Assembly (NCBI GenBank): GCA_958295855.1
Contig: OY282383.1
Span: forward strand, 2,336,481 to 2,400,480
Length of the DNA: 64,000 bases
Source: an uncultured Poribacteria bacterium
Lineage (GTDB): Bacteria > Poribacteria > WGA-4E > WGA-3G
Reading direction: 5' to 3'
The position numbers and the translations under genes are program-made. Under the pieces are notes generated by a model. That model worked only from the letters and a program-made list of their open reading frames with translations, was not told where the DNA came from and did not search any database. Shown one piece after another: positions 41,391-50,353 of this stretch; positions within the stretch are counted from its first letter, which is position 1; every line of letters starts with the position of its first letter.

Positions 41391-41975
41391 ATGGAAAAAA
41401 AAGAGCGTGAGGCGCATAAACGTGAAGCTATTTTTACAGTACGTGATGCGGAGTCGGCTGTCGTCACTTATACGGTATTGCTACTCCTCTATATTGTTGG
41501 GATATGCATCTATAAGTGGAGCACCGGCTGGGATGGTGTTCTGGCCGCGTTGACTCAGTTAGATGAGAATTATCCGCGGTTTAATCGCACTGCAATAGCA
41601 TGGATCGTCTTCAAGGAGGGTGTTGATATTATGTTTCGTCGTTATAAGGAATGGCGTGTTGAGCACGCGCAAAACCTCGAAAGAGCGAGAGCCGCAGGCA
41701 TTGCTGAGGGCATAGAGAAGGGCATGGAGAAGGGCGTGGAGAAGGGCATTGCTGAGGGCATGGAGAAGGGCGTGGAGAAGGGCATTGCTGAGGGCATGGA
41801 GAAGGGCATTGCTGAGGGCATGGAGAAGGGCATTGCTGAGGGCATGGAGAAAGGTATAACTGAAGGTAAAGTTGCCGTATATCAAGAAGTCGCCGCATGG
41901 AATGCGCGCCGGTTGGAGGCTGAGGCGAAAGGCATCCCTTTCAACGAGCCACCCCCAAGTAACGGCACCGGGTAA
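41391..41975 (+). CDS. Membrane protein with a long EKG/AEG repeat tail
   Basis: 194 residues. Two hydrophobic segments (TYTVLLLLYIVGICIY near 27-42; the second, GWDGVLAALTQL, is weak), then FRRYKEWRVEHAQNL, then a low-complexity tail of EGMEKG/EGIAEG units and a fixed C-terminus ending EPPPSNGTG. Such E/K/G/A heptad-like tails occur in Rpn/PD-(D/E)XK transposase-like and coiled-coil proteins, but no nuclease domain is seen. The 3' part is repeated twice downstream (42032, 42364). The ATG at 41391 was chosen on a GAGG upstream; ATG 41349 is possible. Function unknown. Confidence 0.65.
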   Translation: MEKKEREAHKREAIFTVRDAESAVVTYTVLLLLYIVGICIYKWSTGWDGVLAALTQLDENYPRFNRTAIAWIVFKEGVDIMFRRYKEWRVEHAQNLERARAAGIAEGIEKGMEKGVEKGIAEGMEKGVEKGIAEGMEKGIAEGMEKGIAEGMEKGITEGKVAVYQEVAAWNARRLEAEAKGIPFNEPPPSNGTG

Positions 41976-42031
41976 GGTAGCAGGCACACTCCGTGTGCCG
42001 TCGCCATAAGCAGAAGGAAGGTGTTGATATT

Positions 42032-42304
42032 ATGTTTCGTCGTTATAAGGAATGGCGTGTTGAGCATGCACAAAACCTCGAAAAAGCGAGAGCCGCAGGC
42101 ATTGCTGAGGGCATAGAGAAGGGCATTGCTGAGGCTATTGCTGAGGGCATAGAGAAGGGCATTGCTGAGGGCATGGAGAAAGGTATAACTGAAGGTAAAG
42201 CGGCCGCATATCAAGAAGTCGCCGCATGGAATGCGCGCCGGCTGGAGGCTGAGGCGAAAGGCATCCCTTTCAACGAGCCACCCCCAAGTAACGGCACCGG
42301 GTAA
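42032..42304 (+). CDS. Small EKG/AEG-repeat protein, copy 2
   Basis: 90 residues: FRRYKEWRVEHAQNLEKARA, then a shorter EKG/AEG repeat, then the fixed end EPPPSNGTG. It lacks the N-terminal membrane part of the 41391 protein. AAGGAAGG lies about 10 bases before the ATG, so it could be translated on its own. It may be a genuine small gene or just a duplicated 3' fragment. Confidence 0.5.
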   Translation: MFRRYKEWRVEHAQNLEKARAAGIAEGIEKGIAEAIAEGIEKGIAEGMEKGITEGKAAAYQEVAAWNARRLEAEAKGIPFNEPPPSNGTG

Positions 42305-42363
42305 GGTAGCAGGCACACTCCGTGGGTTTCCGTCGCCATAAGCAGAAGGAAGGTGTTGATATT

Positions 42364-42600
42364 ATGTTTCGTCGTTATAAGGAATGGCGTGTTGAGCACG
42401 CGCAAAACCTCGAAAAAGCGAGAGCCGCAGGCATTGCTGAGGGCATGGAGAAGGGCATGGAGAAGGGCATGGAGAAAGGTATAACTGAAGGTAAAGCTAC
42501 CGTATATCAAGAAGTCGCCGCATGGAATGCGCGCCGGTTGGAGGCTGAGGCGAAAGGCATCCTTTTCAACGAGCCACCCCCAAGTAACGGCACCGGGTAA
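42364..42600 (+). CDS. Small EKG/AEG-repeat protein, copy 3
   Basis: 78 residues, the same plan as copy 2 with the shortest repeat (three EGMEKG units). The same AAGGAAGG precedes the ATG. High conservation outside the repeat suggests very recent duplication. Confidence 0.5.
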   Translation: MFRRYKEWRVEHAQNLEKARAAGIAEGMEKGMEKGMEKGITEGKATVYQEVAAWNARRLEAEAKGILFNEPPPSNGTG

Positions 42601-42720
42601 GGGAGCAGGCACACTCCGTGTGCCGTCGCCATAAGTAGAATGCATTCGCCACGCTCTCCCACTGGTACGCCAACGGGAAGGCATCTATTTCAACTTGTTA
42701 TTGTGACCTGTGAAAACATT

Positions 42721-44037
42721 ATGTCCAAAGAAAACAGACCTGACCTCACCCGACTCATTGCGGTTTGCGCGCTGATACTTCTTTTTATTGTGATTATCAG
42801 CGCGCTCCGTGCCTTGGAACGTCCACACTTCCGGGGCGGAATCGCTGCACGCGCGAAAACCGAAACGCTACCCGATTCTGTGAAACGCCGCGACGCACTC
42901 CAAAGCGATCGGTGGCCCGATGGCTTTGGCCTATATCGTTACTGGTGGACAGGCGGTGCCGCTGTCTATATCGCGGAGATGGATCGCACGGCGAAAAACC
43001 TCCAATTTGATGTTGAACTTGCCAACACCCAAATCTTGGGCAGAGAAACCATTAGCAGTGCAACAAAGCGACTCCTGAAAAAGGATGTGCTTTCCTTAGC
43101 CGGTGTCAACGGAAGCTTCGGCATCCGGGAGGACAATCGGGGACGCGGCGGGATGATTTTCAACCTCCATATCCAAAAAAGGGAACTCGTTAGTATTCCC
43201 AAACCGCTCGATCGATGGGGCTATTCACCGCCTTCACCCTGGGGCGAAACCAGCTTCGGCGTAACTCCCGATGGCGAATTTCTATTGGATACAGTGCAGC
43301 TAAACGGCAGCCTCCATATTAGCGGAGAAACCCTCACAATAGATGCAATTAACCAAATCTGTGATTCAGTGTGTCCCGTTGTTATCTACACGCCGCGCTT
43401 CGGGCACAGAACCCTGACGCGCCGATGCTACGAGTTCACTCTCGAAACACTAGCACTTCCGCTCACTGGAAAATACAAGAGCCGATGTGTTGTCACTGCA
43501 ATAAATAGGGCTGGCAATAGCAAGATTCCATCGCGCGGAGTCGTCGTGGCGATCGAACCACGCACGGCAAGAAAGTGGCTCGATAAAATTGCCGAATCTA
43601 CAGCAGGAGAACTCCAAATCGCGCTGACCCCTCAAAAATGGCAAACGGTACAGGAGGGCATCGGCGGGAACCTACGGCTTTTAAGAAACGGCGAAATTGA
43701 ACCTGAGTTAATTCAGTTCGCGGACACCCGGGGACGCAGCGCACACAGCCACAGCAACGCCGCACGCCATCATCCGCGCAGCGCATTGGGATTCAACGAG
43801 CACAAACTCTTCCTTATCACTGTTGATGGCAGACAACCGGGATACAGCATGGGAATGACACTCTACCAAATGGCTGACTTCTTCCAAGACCTCGGCATCA
43901 AACACGCTATCAACTTTGATGGTGGGAGCTCTTCAACCCTATGGGCATTGGGCAGAGTTGCTAGCAGCCCCGCACACGGTTATGAGCGGCGCATCTTTAA
44001 CGTGGCGATGATTCGCGTTCAAGGAGCAGCACCGTAG
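42721..44037 (+). CDS. Phosphodiester glycosidase (NAGPA) family protein, membrane-anchored
   Basis: 438 residues. One N-terminal membrane segment (IAVCALILLFIVIISAL near 14-30), then an extracytoplasmic domain. The NAGPA-type signatures are VNGSFGIREDNRGRGG near residue 126, RSALGFNEHKLFLITVDGRQ near 353 and INFDGGSSSTLW near 398. The family includes the uncovering enzyme that removes GlcNAc from phosphodiesters, and bacterial exopolysaccharide-related proteins. The substrate here is unknown. The ATG at 42721 is chosen because the membrane anchor follows at once; the frame is open upstream to 42640. Confidence 0.85.
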   Translation: MSKENRPDLTRLIAVCALILLFIVIISALRALERPHFRGGIAARAKTETLPDSVKRRDALQSDRWPDGFGLYRYWWTGGAAVYIAEMDRTAKNLQFDVELANTQILGRETISSATKRLLKKDVLSLAGVNGSFGIREDNRGRGGMIFNLHIQKRELVSIPKPLDRWGYSPPSPWGETSFGVTPDGEFLLDTVQLNGSLHISGETLTIDAINQICDSVCPVVIYTPRFGHRTLTRRCYEFTLETLALPLTGKYKSRCVVTAINRAGNSKIPSRGVVVAIEPRTARKWLDKIAESTAGELQIALTPQKWQTVQEGIGGNLRLLRNGEIEPELIQFADTRGRSAHSHSNAARHHPRSALGFNEHKLFLITVDGRQPGYSMGMTLYQMADFFQDLGIKHAINFDGGSSSTLWALGRVASSPAHGYERRIFNVAMIRVQGAAP

Positions 44038-44070
44038 AACCTGCACTTCCTATCCATGAAAACCTTGCGT

Positions 44071-44276
44071 CAGAAACCTCCGACGAGATCTTTCGTCAAT
44101 TGTGTTTCTGCTCCGATTTTTCCGTTGAGGTATAATGCCCCGCGATGGTAAATATCCCTGCTTTGCAGGGCATTTTACAGAAGGCGGGGATTTTTACCTG
44201 TCAAAATCGGGTTTCTTACAAGTTGTAGAGTGCTTCCTCCTAATTGAGGTTGCATCAGAAACCTCCGACGAGATCT
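44071..44276. repeat. Two copies of a CAGAAACCTCCGACGAGATC repeat
   Basis: The 21-base segment at 44071-44091 recurs at 44256-44276, in the 297-base gap before the lipoprotein gene. A diverged copy lies at 36831-36846. Between them lie a TATAAT (44131-44136) without a good -35 and a GGTAA palindrome (44147-44177). Confidence 0.65.
44147..44177. repeat. GGTAA palindrome
   Basis: GGTAAATAT-CCCTGC-tt-TGCAGGG-cATTTTA. The right outer arm is partly decayed. Intergenic. Confidence 0.7.
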
Positions 44277-44334
44277 ACAGTGCATTGCTCGCTGTGTCTT
44301 GCTTTCTGATTACTCCGCAAGGAATGACAAAAAC

Positions 44335-44742
44335 ATGAAAACTATATATGCCCTCGTGGGCCTGCTTTCACTACTCGCTTGTTCAAATAGGAACAACCCA
44401 CAAGCAGTCAGCGAAGATTTCATCTATAACTACTACCAACGCGCAGATCAGCAAGCGGCACTAAAACTCAGCCATGGACTTGCCGCAGAAAAATTGGAAG
44501 ATGAAATCGCGCACCTACGTGAAGTACGGAAGCCAGGGCAACTTGTTGATGAAATGCCACAGATTGAATACAAACCGGTGGGCAAAGAAAGTTCAAGCGA
44601 AACTGAAGATGAAGCACAGGTTTTATTCAACTACAAGCTAACCATCAAAAACCGCGGCACCACAACGCACACCCGAAACGTTGTGATTAACACCGAACGC
44701 GTTAATGGGCAGTGGAAGGTTGTCAATTTTGATGAATACTAA
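44335..44742 (+). CDS. Small putative lipoprotein
   Basis: 135 residues. Short signal peptide with lipobox LLACSN (cysteine near residue 16). The remaining part (SEDFIYNYYQRADQQAALKL, then VLFNYKLTIKNRGTTTHTRN, then NGQWKVVNFDEY) resembles NTF2-like/DUF4878 lipoproteins, with a strand-rich C-terminus. No exact family was recognised. The AAGGA used as ribosome-binding site lies within the dispersed TACTCCGCAAGGAATGAC repeat. The next gene starts 68 bases after the stop. Confidence 0.68.
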   Translation: MKTIYALVGLLSLLACSNRNNPQAVSEDFIYNYYQRADQQAALKLSHGLAAEKLEDEIAHLREVRKPGQLVDEMPQIEYKPVGKESSSETEDEAQVLFNYKLTIKNRGTTTHTRNVVINTERVNGQWKVVNFDEY

Positions 44743-44810
44743 CAGGTTATCTTGTACGGGCAGAGCTACAGTGCCTTCCCGCAGGTTCATCATTCCTATG
44801 GAGATTTGCC

Positions 44811-45950
44811 ATGAAAACAGGAAAAGTCGCTACCTTCACACAACCGCAAGCCCCAATGGAGTTCCGGGAATACCCCATCCCATCTGTGACAGCGGACGAC
44901 ATGCTCGTGCGCATCCGCATGGCAAATATCTGCGGTTCTGACTTACACTTTTGGAGAGGACACGGCCCCAAAATCGCCAGCGGCATCCCGCAAGTGCTAG
45001 GCCACGAAATGATTGGCACCATTGAAGCGATGGGGCGAAATATTCACGTCGATAGCACCGGGCAACCTTTAAGCGAAGGCGACCGCATCGTCTATTCCTA
45101 TTTCAAACCATGTCAACACTGTTGGATGTGCCTTAACGGGAAACCAGGATGCCCAGACCGGTACCGAGATTGGCTCGGTGTCTCCAGCGAGCAGCCGCCG
45201 CACTTCCACGGCGCGTATGGCGAATACTACTATATGAAACCAGGGCATTGGGTTTTCAAGGTTCCCGATGAACTCCCAGACGCACTTGTTTCCCCGATTA
45301 ACTGCGCCTTGTCAGAGGTTATTTACGGCCTCAACCAGATCGGCATCACCCTCGGCGATACGGTAGTTATCCAAGGTGCCGGTGGACTTGGCCTCTATGC
45401 GACCGCGGTTGCAAGGGAGATGGGGGCCGGACAAATCATTGTGCTGGACCGGCTCCCTGCACGCCTTGCACTCGCTCGTGAATTTGGCGCGGATGATACC
45501 CTCAATGTTGATGAAGTTGACATGAAAACCCGCGTGGATTACGTGCTTGACAAGACGCAAGGCACCGGCGCAGACCTGGTCGCGGAGTTTGTCGGAACCC
45601 CACGTGTCATCGCTGAGGGCGTAGAGATGCTCCGCTGGGGTGGGCGTTACCTCTGGATCGGCAACATTAACCTCGGATTCCCAACCGAGATTGACCCGGG
45701 CAACATCGTTCGGTGTAGCAAAGCGATTCGGGGCGTTATCGTTTACGAACCGTGGGTTATCCCGCGTGCCCTTAATATGCTCAGCCGCACGCGAGACAGA
45801 TATCCGTTCCATAGAATTATCTCCGATACCTTCCCGTTTGATCAGATTAATGAAGCGTTCTCTTACGCAGATAGCGGTTCAGCAATCCGAGTTGGACTGG
45901 AATTCAACGCTCAGGGCGACGCGCAAAATACTGCACAAGTTAGGATTTAA
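44811..45950 (+). CDS. Zinc-dependent alcohol dehydrogenase family protein
   Basis: 379 residues of the medium-chain dehydrogenase type. Catalytic-zinc segment ICGSDLHFWRGHG near 41-53 and GHEMIGTIEAMG near 68; structural-zinc cysteines in CQHCWMCLNGKPGC near 100-113; Rossmann motif VIQGAGGLGLYA near 189. NAD-dependent oxidation of an alcohol or sugar alcohol such as threonine, sorbitol or galactitol. The substrate is not clear. Start at 44811 with GGAG upstream. Confidence 0.92.
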   Translation: MKTGKVATFTQPQAPMEFREYPIPSVTADDMLVRIRMANICGSDLHFWRGHGPKIASGIPQVLGHEMIGTIEAMGRNIHVDSTGQPLSEGDRIVYSYFKPCQHCWMCLNGKPGCPDRYRDWLGVSSEQPPHFHGAYGEYYYMKPGHWVFKVPDELPDALVSPINCALSEVIYGLNQIGITLGDTVVIQGAGGLGLYATAVAREMGAGQIIVLDRLPARLALAREFGADDTLNVDEVDMKTRVDYVLDKTQGTGADLVAEFVGTPRVIAEGVEMLRWGGRYLWIGNINLGFPTEIDPGNIVRCSKAIRGVIVYEPWVIPRALNMLSRTRDRYPFHRIISDTFPFDQINEAFSYADSGSAIRVGLEFNAQGDAQNTAQVRI

Positions 45951-46003
45951 ATTTTCGAGTCACTAAAACAGCACTTTGTCCGTTTCATGACAAATCACTA
46001 TCT

Positions 46004-47146
46004 ATGAACTCTCCTGTTAAAACCGCTTCTTCGCTCTACATTCATATCCCATTTTGCGCGACGAAATGCTACTATTGCGCCTTTAACACCTATTCTTTCC
46101 ACAAAGAACAGGCGAAAGTATACCTACAAGCACTCCGTACAGAGATGGAACTTTACCTCCTCGACACCGCGCCGTTACGGACGGTTTTCATCGGCGGAGG
46201 TACCCCCTCCATCCTCTCTGCAAAGGCATTAGCACAGCTCTTCGCAGACTTGCACACCCACTTTGAGCTCCGAACCGATGCTGAAATCACTGTAGAATGC
46301 AACCCGGGTACTGTTGATGAGGAAAAACTAAAGGTGATGCACAATGCAGGCGTTAATCGTCTCAGTTTCGGTTTGCAGGCGATGTCCGATGACACTTTGA
46401 AGCAATTGGGCAGAATTCACACCGTCACAGAGTTCCTTCACAGCTATCACTTGTCACGCGAATTCGGATTTGAGAACATCAACATCGATGTGATTTTCGC
46501 GCTTCCCAAGCAAACAATGGCAGCATGGCAATATACCTTACACGAAGTGATTTCCCTCGCGCCCGCGCATATTTCAGCCTATAACCTCGTTATCGAGGAG
46601 GCAACGCCGTTCTATGAATGGTCGACAGCCGGGGAACTGCACCTTCCCTCCGAAGACACTGAAGCGGATATGTTTCAGTACACTATTGAGACGCTCACCG
46701 CGCACGGGTACACGCATTATGAAATCTGCAACTTCGCCAGACCGGCTCGCTTTGCAAGACACAACCTCGTCTATTGGGACAATCAAGCGTGCATCGGTTT
46801 AGGGGCAGGCGCGTGTGGGTATGTTGATGGGGTGCGTTATACCAACATTCGGGGCATCGCCCCTTACATTAACGCACTCGCCCAACGTAACAAGCCGATT
46901 GCTGACACTGAACGCTTGACTGGGCGCGCTGAAAAGGCGGAAACGCTCATGCTCGCGCTCCGAAAACGGGAAGGCATCTCATTTGAGGATTACCGACACC
47001 GTTTTGGCGAGGCACTTGATGTTGAATTTGCTGCTATCCTCAAAAAATGGATAGACTTGCAATTATTAGAACGCACCACTACCCACCTCCGCCTCACCCA
47101 CCGCGGGCTCTGCTTAGCCAACGAGGTCTTCGTAGAATTGATGTGA
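46004..47146 (+). CDS. hemW: Radical SAM protein HemW-like (coproporphyrinogen III oxidase family)
   Basis: 380 residues. The radical SAM cluster motif C-x3-C-x2-C is in HIPFCATKCYYCAFNTY near residues 14-31, followed by the conserved IGGGTPSIL near 62. The HemW-type C-terminal segment includes NLVYWDNQACIGLGAGACGY. HemW is now regarded as a heme chaperone rather than an oxygen-independent coproporphyrinogen oxidase. The motif pattern favours HemW over HemN. No Shine-Dalgarno sequence was seen before the ATG. Confidence 0.88.
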   Translation: MNSPVKTASSLYIHIPFCATKCYYCAFNTYSFHKEQAKVYLQALRTEMELYLLDTAPLRTVFIGGGTPSILSAKALAQLFADLHTHFELRTDAEITVECNPGTVDEEKLKVMHNAGVNRLSFGLQAMSDDTLKQLGRIHTVTEFLHSYHLSREFGFENINIDVIFALPKQTMAAWQYTLHEVISLAPAHISAYNLVIEEATPFYEWSTAGELHLPSEDTEADMFQYTIETLTAHGYTHYEICNFARPARFARHNLVYWDNQACIGLGAGACGYVDGVRYTNIRGIAPYINALAQRNKPIADTERLTGRAEKAETLMLALRKREGISFEDYRHRFGEALDVEFAAILKKWIDLQLLERTTTHLRLTHRGLCLANEVFVELM

Positions 47147-47163
47147 TATTTTTTGCGGCGAAG

Positions 47164-47195
47164 GGTATGTTCCCCCTGCTTTGCAGGGGGCTACA
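47164..47195. repeat. GGTAT palindrome, right arm decayed
   Basis: GGTAT-gtt-CCCCCTGC-tt-TGCAGGGGG-ctACA. It is followed by CGCCCATAAGCGACGTGCATTC (about 47204-47225), a repeat shared with 15524-15564. Confidence 0.7.
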
Positions 47196-47228
47196 CTTCT
47201 TTTCGCCCATAAGCGACGTGCATTCCCC

Positions 47229-47257
47229 TTGACTAATATTCCCTGTTATGCTATCAT
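47229..47257 (+). promoter_or_regulatory. Promoter for the restriction-modification gene, leaderless geometry
   Basis: TTGACT (47229-47234), 17-base spacer, TATCAT (47252-47257). Only six bases separate the -10 from the ATG at 47264, so transcription should start at the initiation codon itself. No Shine-Dalgarno sequence is present. Confidence 0.7.
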
Positions 47258-47263
47258 ACTCCC

Positions 47264-50200
47264 ATGCCACAACTGAATCTCAAACCCAATCACAAAGCAA
47301 TCCGAGACTATTACGCAACCTTGCAGCAATACGAGCGGTACGATGCCACACACGAAGGCGCAGTCAGCTCACCTTTTGATACGCTACTGCACGCCTGTGC
47401 AAAGCAAGTAAACGCGACGCTTATCCCCCAATATGCCATGCGCACCCCCAAGGGAAACCGCATCGTCGTTGATGGCGTGATACTCGACGAGTATGGACTC
47501 CCCTTCGCCTACTGGGAAGCCAAGGATATGCACGATGATCTCCTCAAAGCCGTGCAGGAGAAACGGGACGCAGGCTATCCGCTTGAGAACACCTTCTTTC
47601 AAACGCCACAGCGCGCCATCTTGTACCAAAACGGACAAGTCGTACTGGATCTGGACATCACCGAGCCAGCACGCCTGATTGCCGCACTCCAATACCTGTT
47701 TTCTTATGTCCCAGCCGCGCTTGACAATTGGCACACCGCCGTCGCCGATTTCAGGGCACATGTGCCAGCACTCGCAAGCAAACTGAAAGAACTCATCGAG
47801 CAACGGCACGAAACGGATACAGCGTTTCAAAACGCGTTTGCCGATTTCTATCAAATCTGCCGCACGTCCATTAACCCAGCCCTGTCACAGGATGCAGTCG
47901 AGGAGATGCTTATCCAGCATATCCTCACCGAACGCATCTTCCGCACCGTTTTTGAACGTTCGGACTTTACGAGCCGAAATATCATTGCCAGTGAGATTGA
48001 AAAGGTGAGTACCGCCCTCATGCGCCATGCGATGAGCCGGGACGCGTTTCTCAAACCGCTAGACCGGTTCTACCTCGCCATTGAACAAGCAGCCATGCTC
48101 TGCAAAGACTTCTCCCAAAAACAGCATTTCCTGAATACCTTTTATGAGAAGTTTTTTCAGGGATTCTCTGCAGATGTGGCAGATACACACGGCATCGTCT
48201 ATACCCCTCAACCGATAGTTGACTTCATGGTGAACAGCGTCGAACACATCCTCAAAACCGAGTTCGACCGGTCGCTTTCGGATACAGGCGTGCATCTCAT
48301 CGATCCGTTTGTGGGCACCGGCAACTTCATCGTGCGGCTCATGCAAGACATCCAAGGCACAGCGTTGGAAGAGAAGTATCGCCACGAGCTGCATTGCAAC
48401 GAGGTGATGCTGCTACCCTATTACATTGCAAGCCTAAACATTGAGCAGGAGTTCTTTCAACGCACGGGGACATACCTGCCGTTTGAGGGCATCGCTCTCG
48501 CGGACACGTTTGAGTTGCTTGAGCAACGCCAGACAGAATTGTTCACGCGTGAAAACACAGCACGCGTTGAGAAACAGAAGGCGGCGGATATGTTCGTAGT
48601 GATCGGTAACCCACCTTACAATGCAGGGCAAGTGAATGAGAATGATAACAACAAAAATCGCAAATATCCCGCGATGGACAAACGGATTGAGGAGACGTAT
48701 GCGCGGGATTCTACAGCACGGTTGAAAAATAAATTATATGACCCTTATGTCAAAGCGTTCCGTTGGGCATCGGAGCGGATTGGAAAGCACGGTATTGTTG
48801 CGTTTGTGACAAACAACAGCTTCCTTGATGGCATCTCGTTTGATGGCATGCGGCAACATCTCGCCGAAGACTTTGACGCACTCTACTTGCTTGATTTAGG
48901 GGGTAATATCCGCAAAGGACAGCCGGGGCATGCTAACGTGTTCGGCATTCAGGTAGGCGTGAGCATCACCCTCCTCGTGAAAACGGGAAACCGAAAACCT
49001 GACAAACGTCCCTATATTTTTTACAACGGCGAGACATCGCACTGGAGCAAAGCGCGTACGTTTGACTTCCTAAACACACAGACGCATGTCGGCAATCTCA
49101 CATGGCAAGAAATTACCCCAAACGCGCACCATACGTGGCTCACCGAAGGGCTCCACGCCGAGTTTGACACTTTCATTCCGATGGGCAGCAAAATCGCAAA
49201 GGCGAGTAAAGGCAAAGCAAGAGCGGTGATTTTCCACCAGTTCAGCAATGGGGTGTCAACCAACCGGGATGTATGGCTGACGAACTTCAACCGGGGCGTG
49301 CTCGCTGAAAACGTTCAACAGATGATAGATGTCTACAACCAGCAAGTGTTCAACTGGGAACGAAAACCAACCACACAGGCGGCAAACGTTGATGATTTTG
49401 TGGTATATGATGACACCCAGATCAAGTGGAGTTCTACGTTAAAACGGCATCTTGCGAGTGGACATGTCGCTGCATTCTCGGAATCAAAACTCCGGCAGAT
49501 TGTCTACCGCCCCTTCACGAAAACAGCACGCTTTTTTGACAAAATTTTAACGGACCGCCCGTCACGCTTTCCTTTCATATTTCCGATACCTGAGACAGAA
49601 AGAGAAAATCGGGTGATCTGTGTTAGTTCCCCAGGAGCAACCCAACCTTTTCACGTGTTGATAGTTGATGTGATTCCAGATCTCCACATCACAGGCGATG
49701 CCCAATGCTTCCCCTTCTACACCTACGACGAGGATGGCACAAACCGCCAAGAGAACATCACCGATTGGGCATTGGCTGCGTTCCGAACCCATTACGGCGA
49801 TGACAGCATCAGCAAGTGGGACATCTTCCACTACAATTACGGCATCTTGCATCATCCCGATTATCGTGAGCGGTATCAGGCGAACCTCAAGCGCGACTTG
49901 CCGCATATCCCATTCGCCGAAGACTTCTGGGGGTTTGCCAATGCAGGGGCGGAATTAGCAACCCTCCACCTCAACTATGAAACGATTCCAAAATACGATA
50001 AGTTGAGATACATCGAAACACAGGGGATGCAGGTAGAGTGGCGCGTGGAAAAAATGAAACTCTCCAAAGACAAGACGCAATTGAAATATAATGATTTCTT
50101 GACACTGGACAGCATCCCTGCGGAAGCATATCAATACCGCTTAGGTAACCGTTCTGCGTTGGAGTGGATAGTGGATCAGTATCGCGTCAAAGTAGATAAG

Positions 50201-50326
50201 CGGAGTGGGATTGTGAACGATCCGAATCGTGCGGATGCGCCGCGGTATATCGTAGAGCTCATCGCCCGCATCATCAACGTGAGTCTGAAGACGGTGGAGG
50301 TTGTGAAAAATTTGCCTGCACTGTAG
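47264..50326 (+). CDS. Type IIG/ISP-like restriction enzyme with N6-adenine methyltransferase
   Basis: 1020 residues. The N-terminal part holds a nuclease-like region (DGVILDEYGLPFAYWEAKD near residues 69-87, a PD-(D/E)xK-like D...E-x-K). The methyltransferase domain has motif I in VHLIDPFVGTGNFIVRL near 344 and motif IV in FVVIGNPPYNAG near 444 (N6-adenine type NPPY). The C-terminal third would be the specificity domain, as in type ISP enzymes, but no helicase domain is present. One protein can therefore modify and cut. It is solitary, with no separate S or R gene beside it. The TAG stop lies in a CTGTAGGGGGCGGGCAG repeat. Confidence 0.87.
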   Translation: MPQLNLKPNHKAIRDYYATLQQYERYDATHEGAVSSPFDTLLHACAKQVNATLIPQYAMRTPKGNRIVVDGVILDEYGLPFAYWEAKDMHDDLLKAVQEKRDAGYPLENTFFQTPQRAILYQNGQVVLDLDITEPARLIAALQYLFSYVPAALDNWHTAVADFRAHVPALASKLKELIEQRHETDTAFQNAFADFYQICRTSINPALSQDAVEEMLIQHILTERIFRTVFERSDFTSRNIIASEIEKVSTALMRHAMSRDAFLKPLDRFYLAIEQAAMLCKDFSQKQHFLNTFYEKFFQGFSADVADTHGIVYTPQPIVDFMVNSVEHILKTEFDRSLSDTGVHLIDPFVGTGNFIVRLMQDIQGTALEEKYRHELHCNEVMLLPYYIASLNIEQEFFQRTGTYLPFEGIALADTFELLEQRQTELFTRENTARVEKQKAADMFVVIGNPPYNAGQVNENDNNKNRKYPAMDKRIEETYARDSTARLKNKLYDPYVKAFRWASERIGKHGIVAFVTNNSFLDGISFDGMRQHLAEDFDALYLLDLGGNIRKGQPGHANVFGIQVGVSITLLVKTGNRKPDKRPYIFYNGETSHWSKARTFDFLNTQTHVGNLTWQEITPNAHHTWLTEGLHAEFDTFIPMGSKIAKASKGKARAVIFHQFSNGVSTNRDVWLTNFNRGVLAENVQQMIDVYNQQVFNWERKPTTQAANVDDFVVYDDTQIKWSSTLKRHLASGHVAAFSESKLRQIVYRPFTKTARFFDKILTDRPSRFPFIFPIPETERENRVICVSSPGATQPFHVLIVDVIPDLHITGDAQCFPFYTYDEDGTNRQENITDWALAAFRTHYGDDSISKWDIFHYNYGILHHPDYRERYQANLKRDLPHIPFAEDFWGFANAGAELATLHLNYETIPKYDKLRYIETQGMQVEWRVEKMKLSKDKTQLKYNDFLTLDSIPAEAYQYRLGNRSALEWIVDQYRVKVDKRSGIVNDPNRADAPRYIVELIARIINVSLKTVEVVKNLPAL

Positions 50327-50353
50327 GGGGCGGGCAGCGGTGCCTGCCGATGA

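Larger units (their letters stand above)
41615..42620. repeat. Three-copy tandem duplication of a gene 3' segment
   Basis: A segment from about AAGGAGGGTGTTGATATTATG to GGTAGCAGGCACACTCCGTG occurs three times (about 41615-41998, 42014-42327 and 42352-42620). The copies differ mainly in the number of 12-18 base units coding for EKG and AEG, the expected product of replication slippage. Confidence 0.85.

Noticed and set aside
41642..41898. Ser/Pro/Met-rich minus-strand open frames (repeats of SPCPQQC and SNALLHAL)
   Set aside because: Exact antisense readings of the EKG/AEG repeats; several frames stay open simply because of the repeat.
47264..50326. BREX/DISARM-type methyltransferase (PglX-like) defence locus
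   Set aside because: No companion genes (pglZ, brxC, drm genes) flank it, and the enzyme carries its own nuclease-like region, so a stand-alone type IIG/ISP enzyme is the simpler reading.
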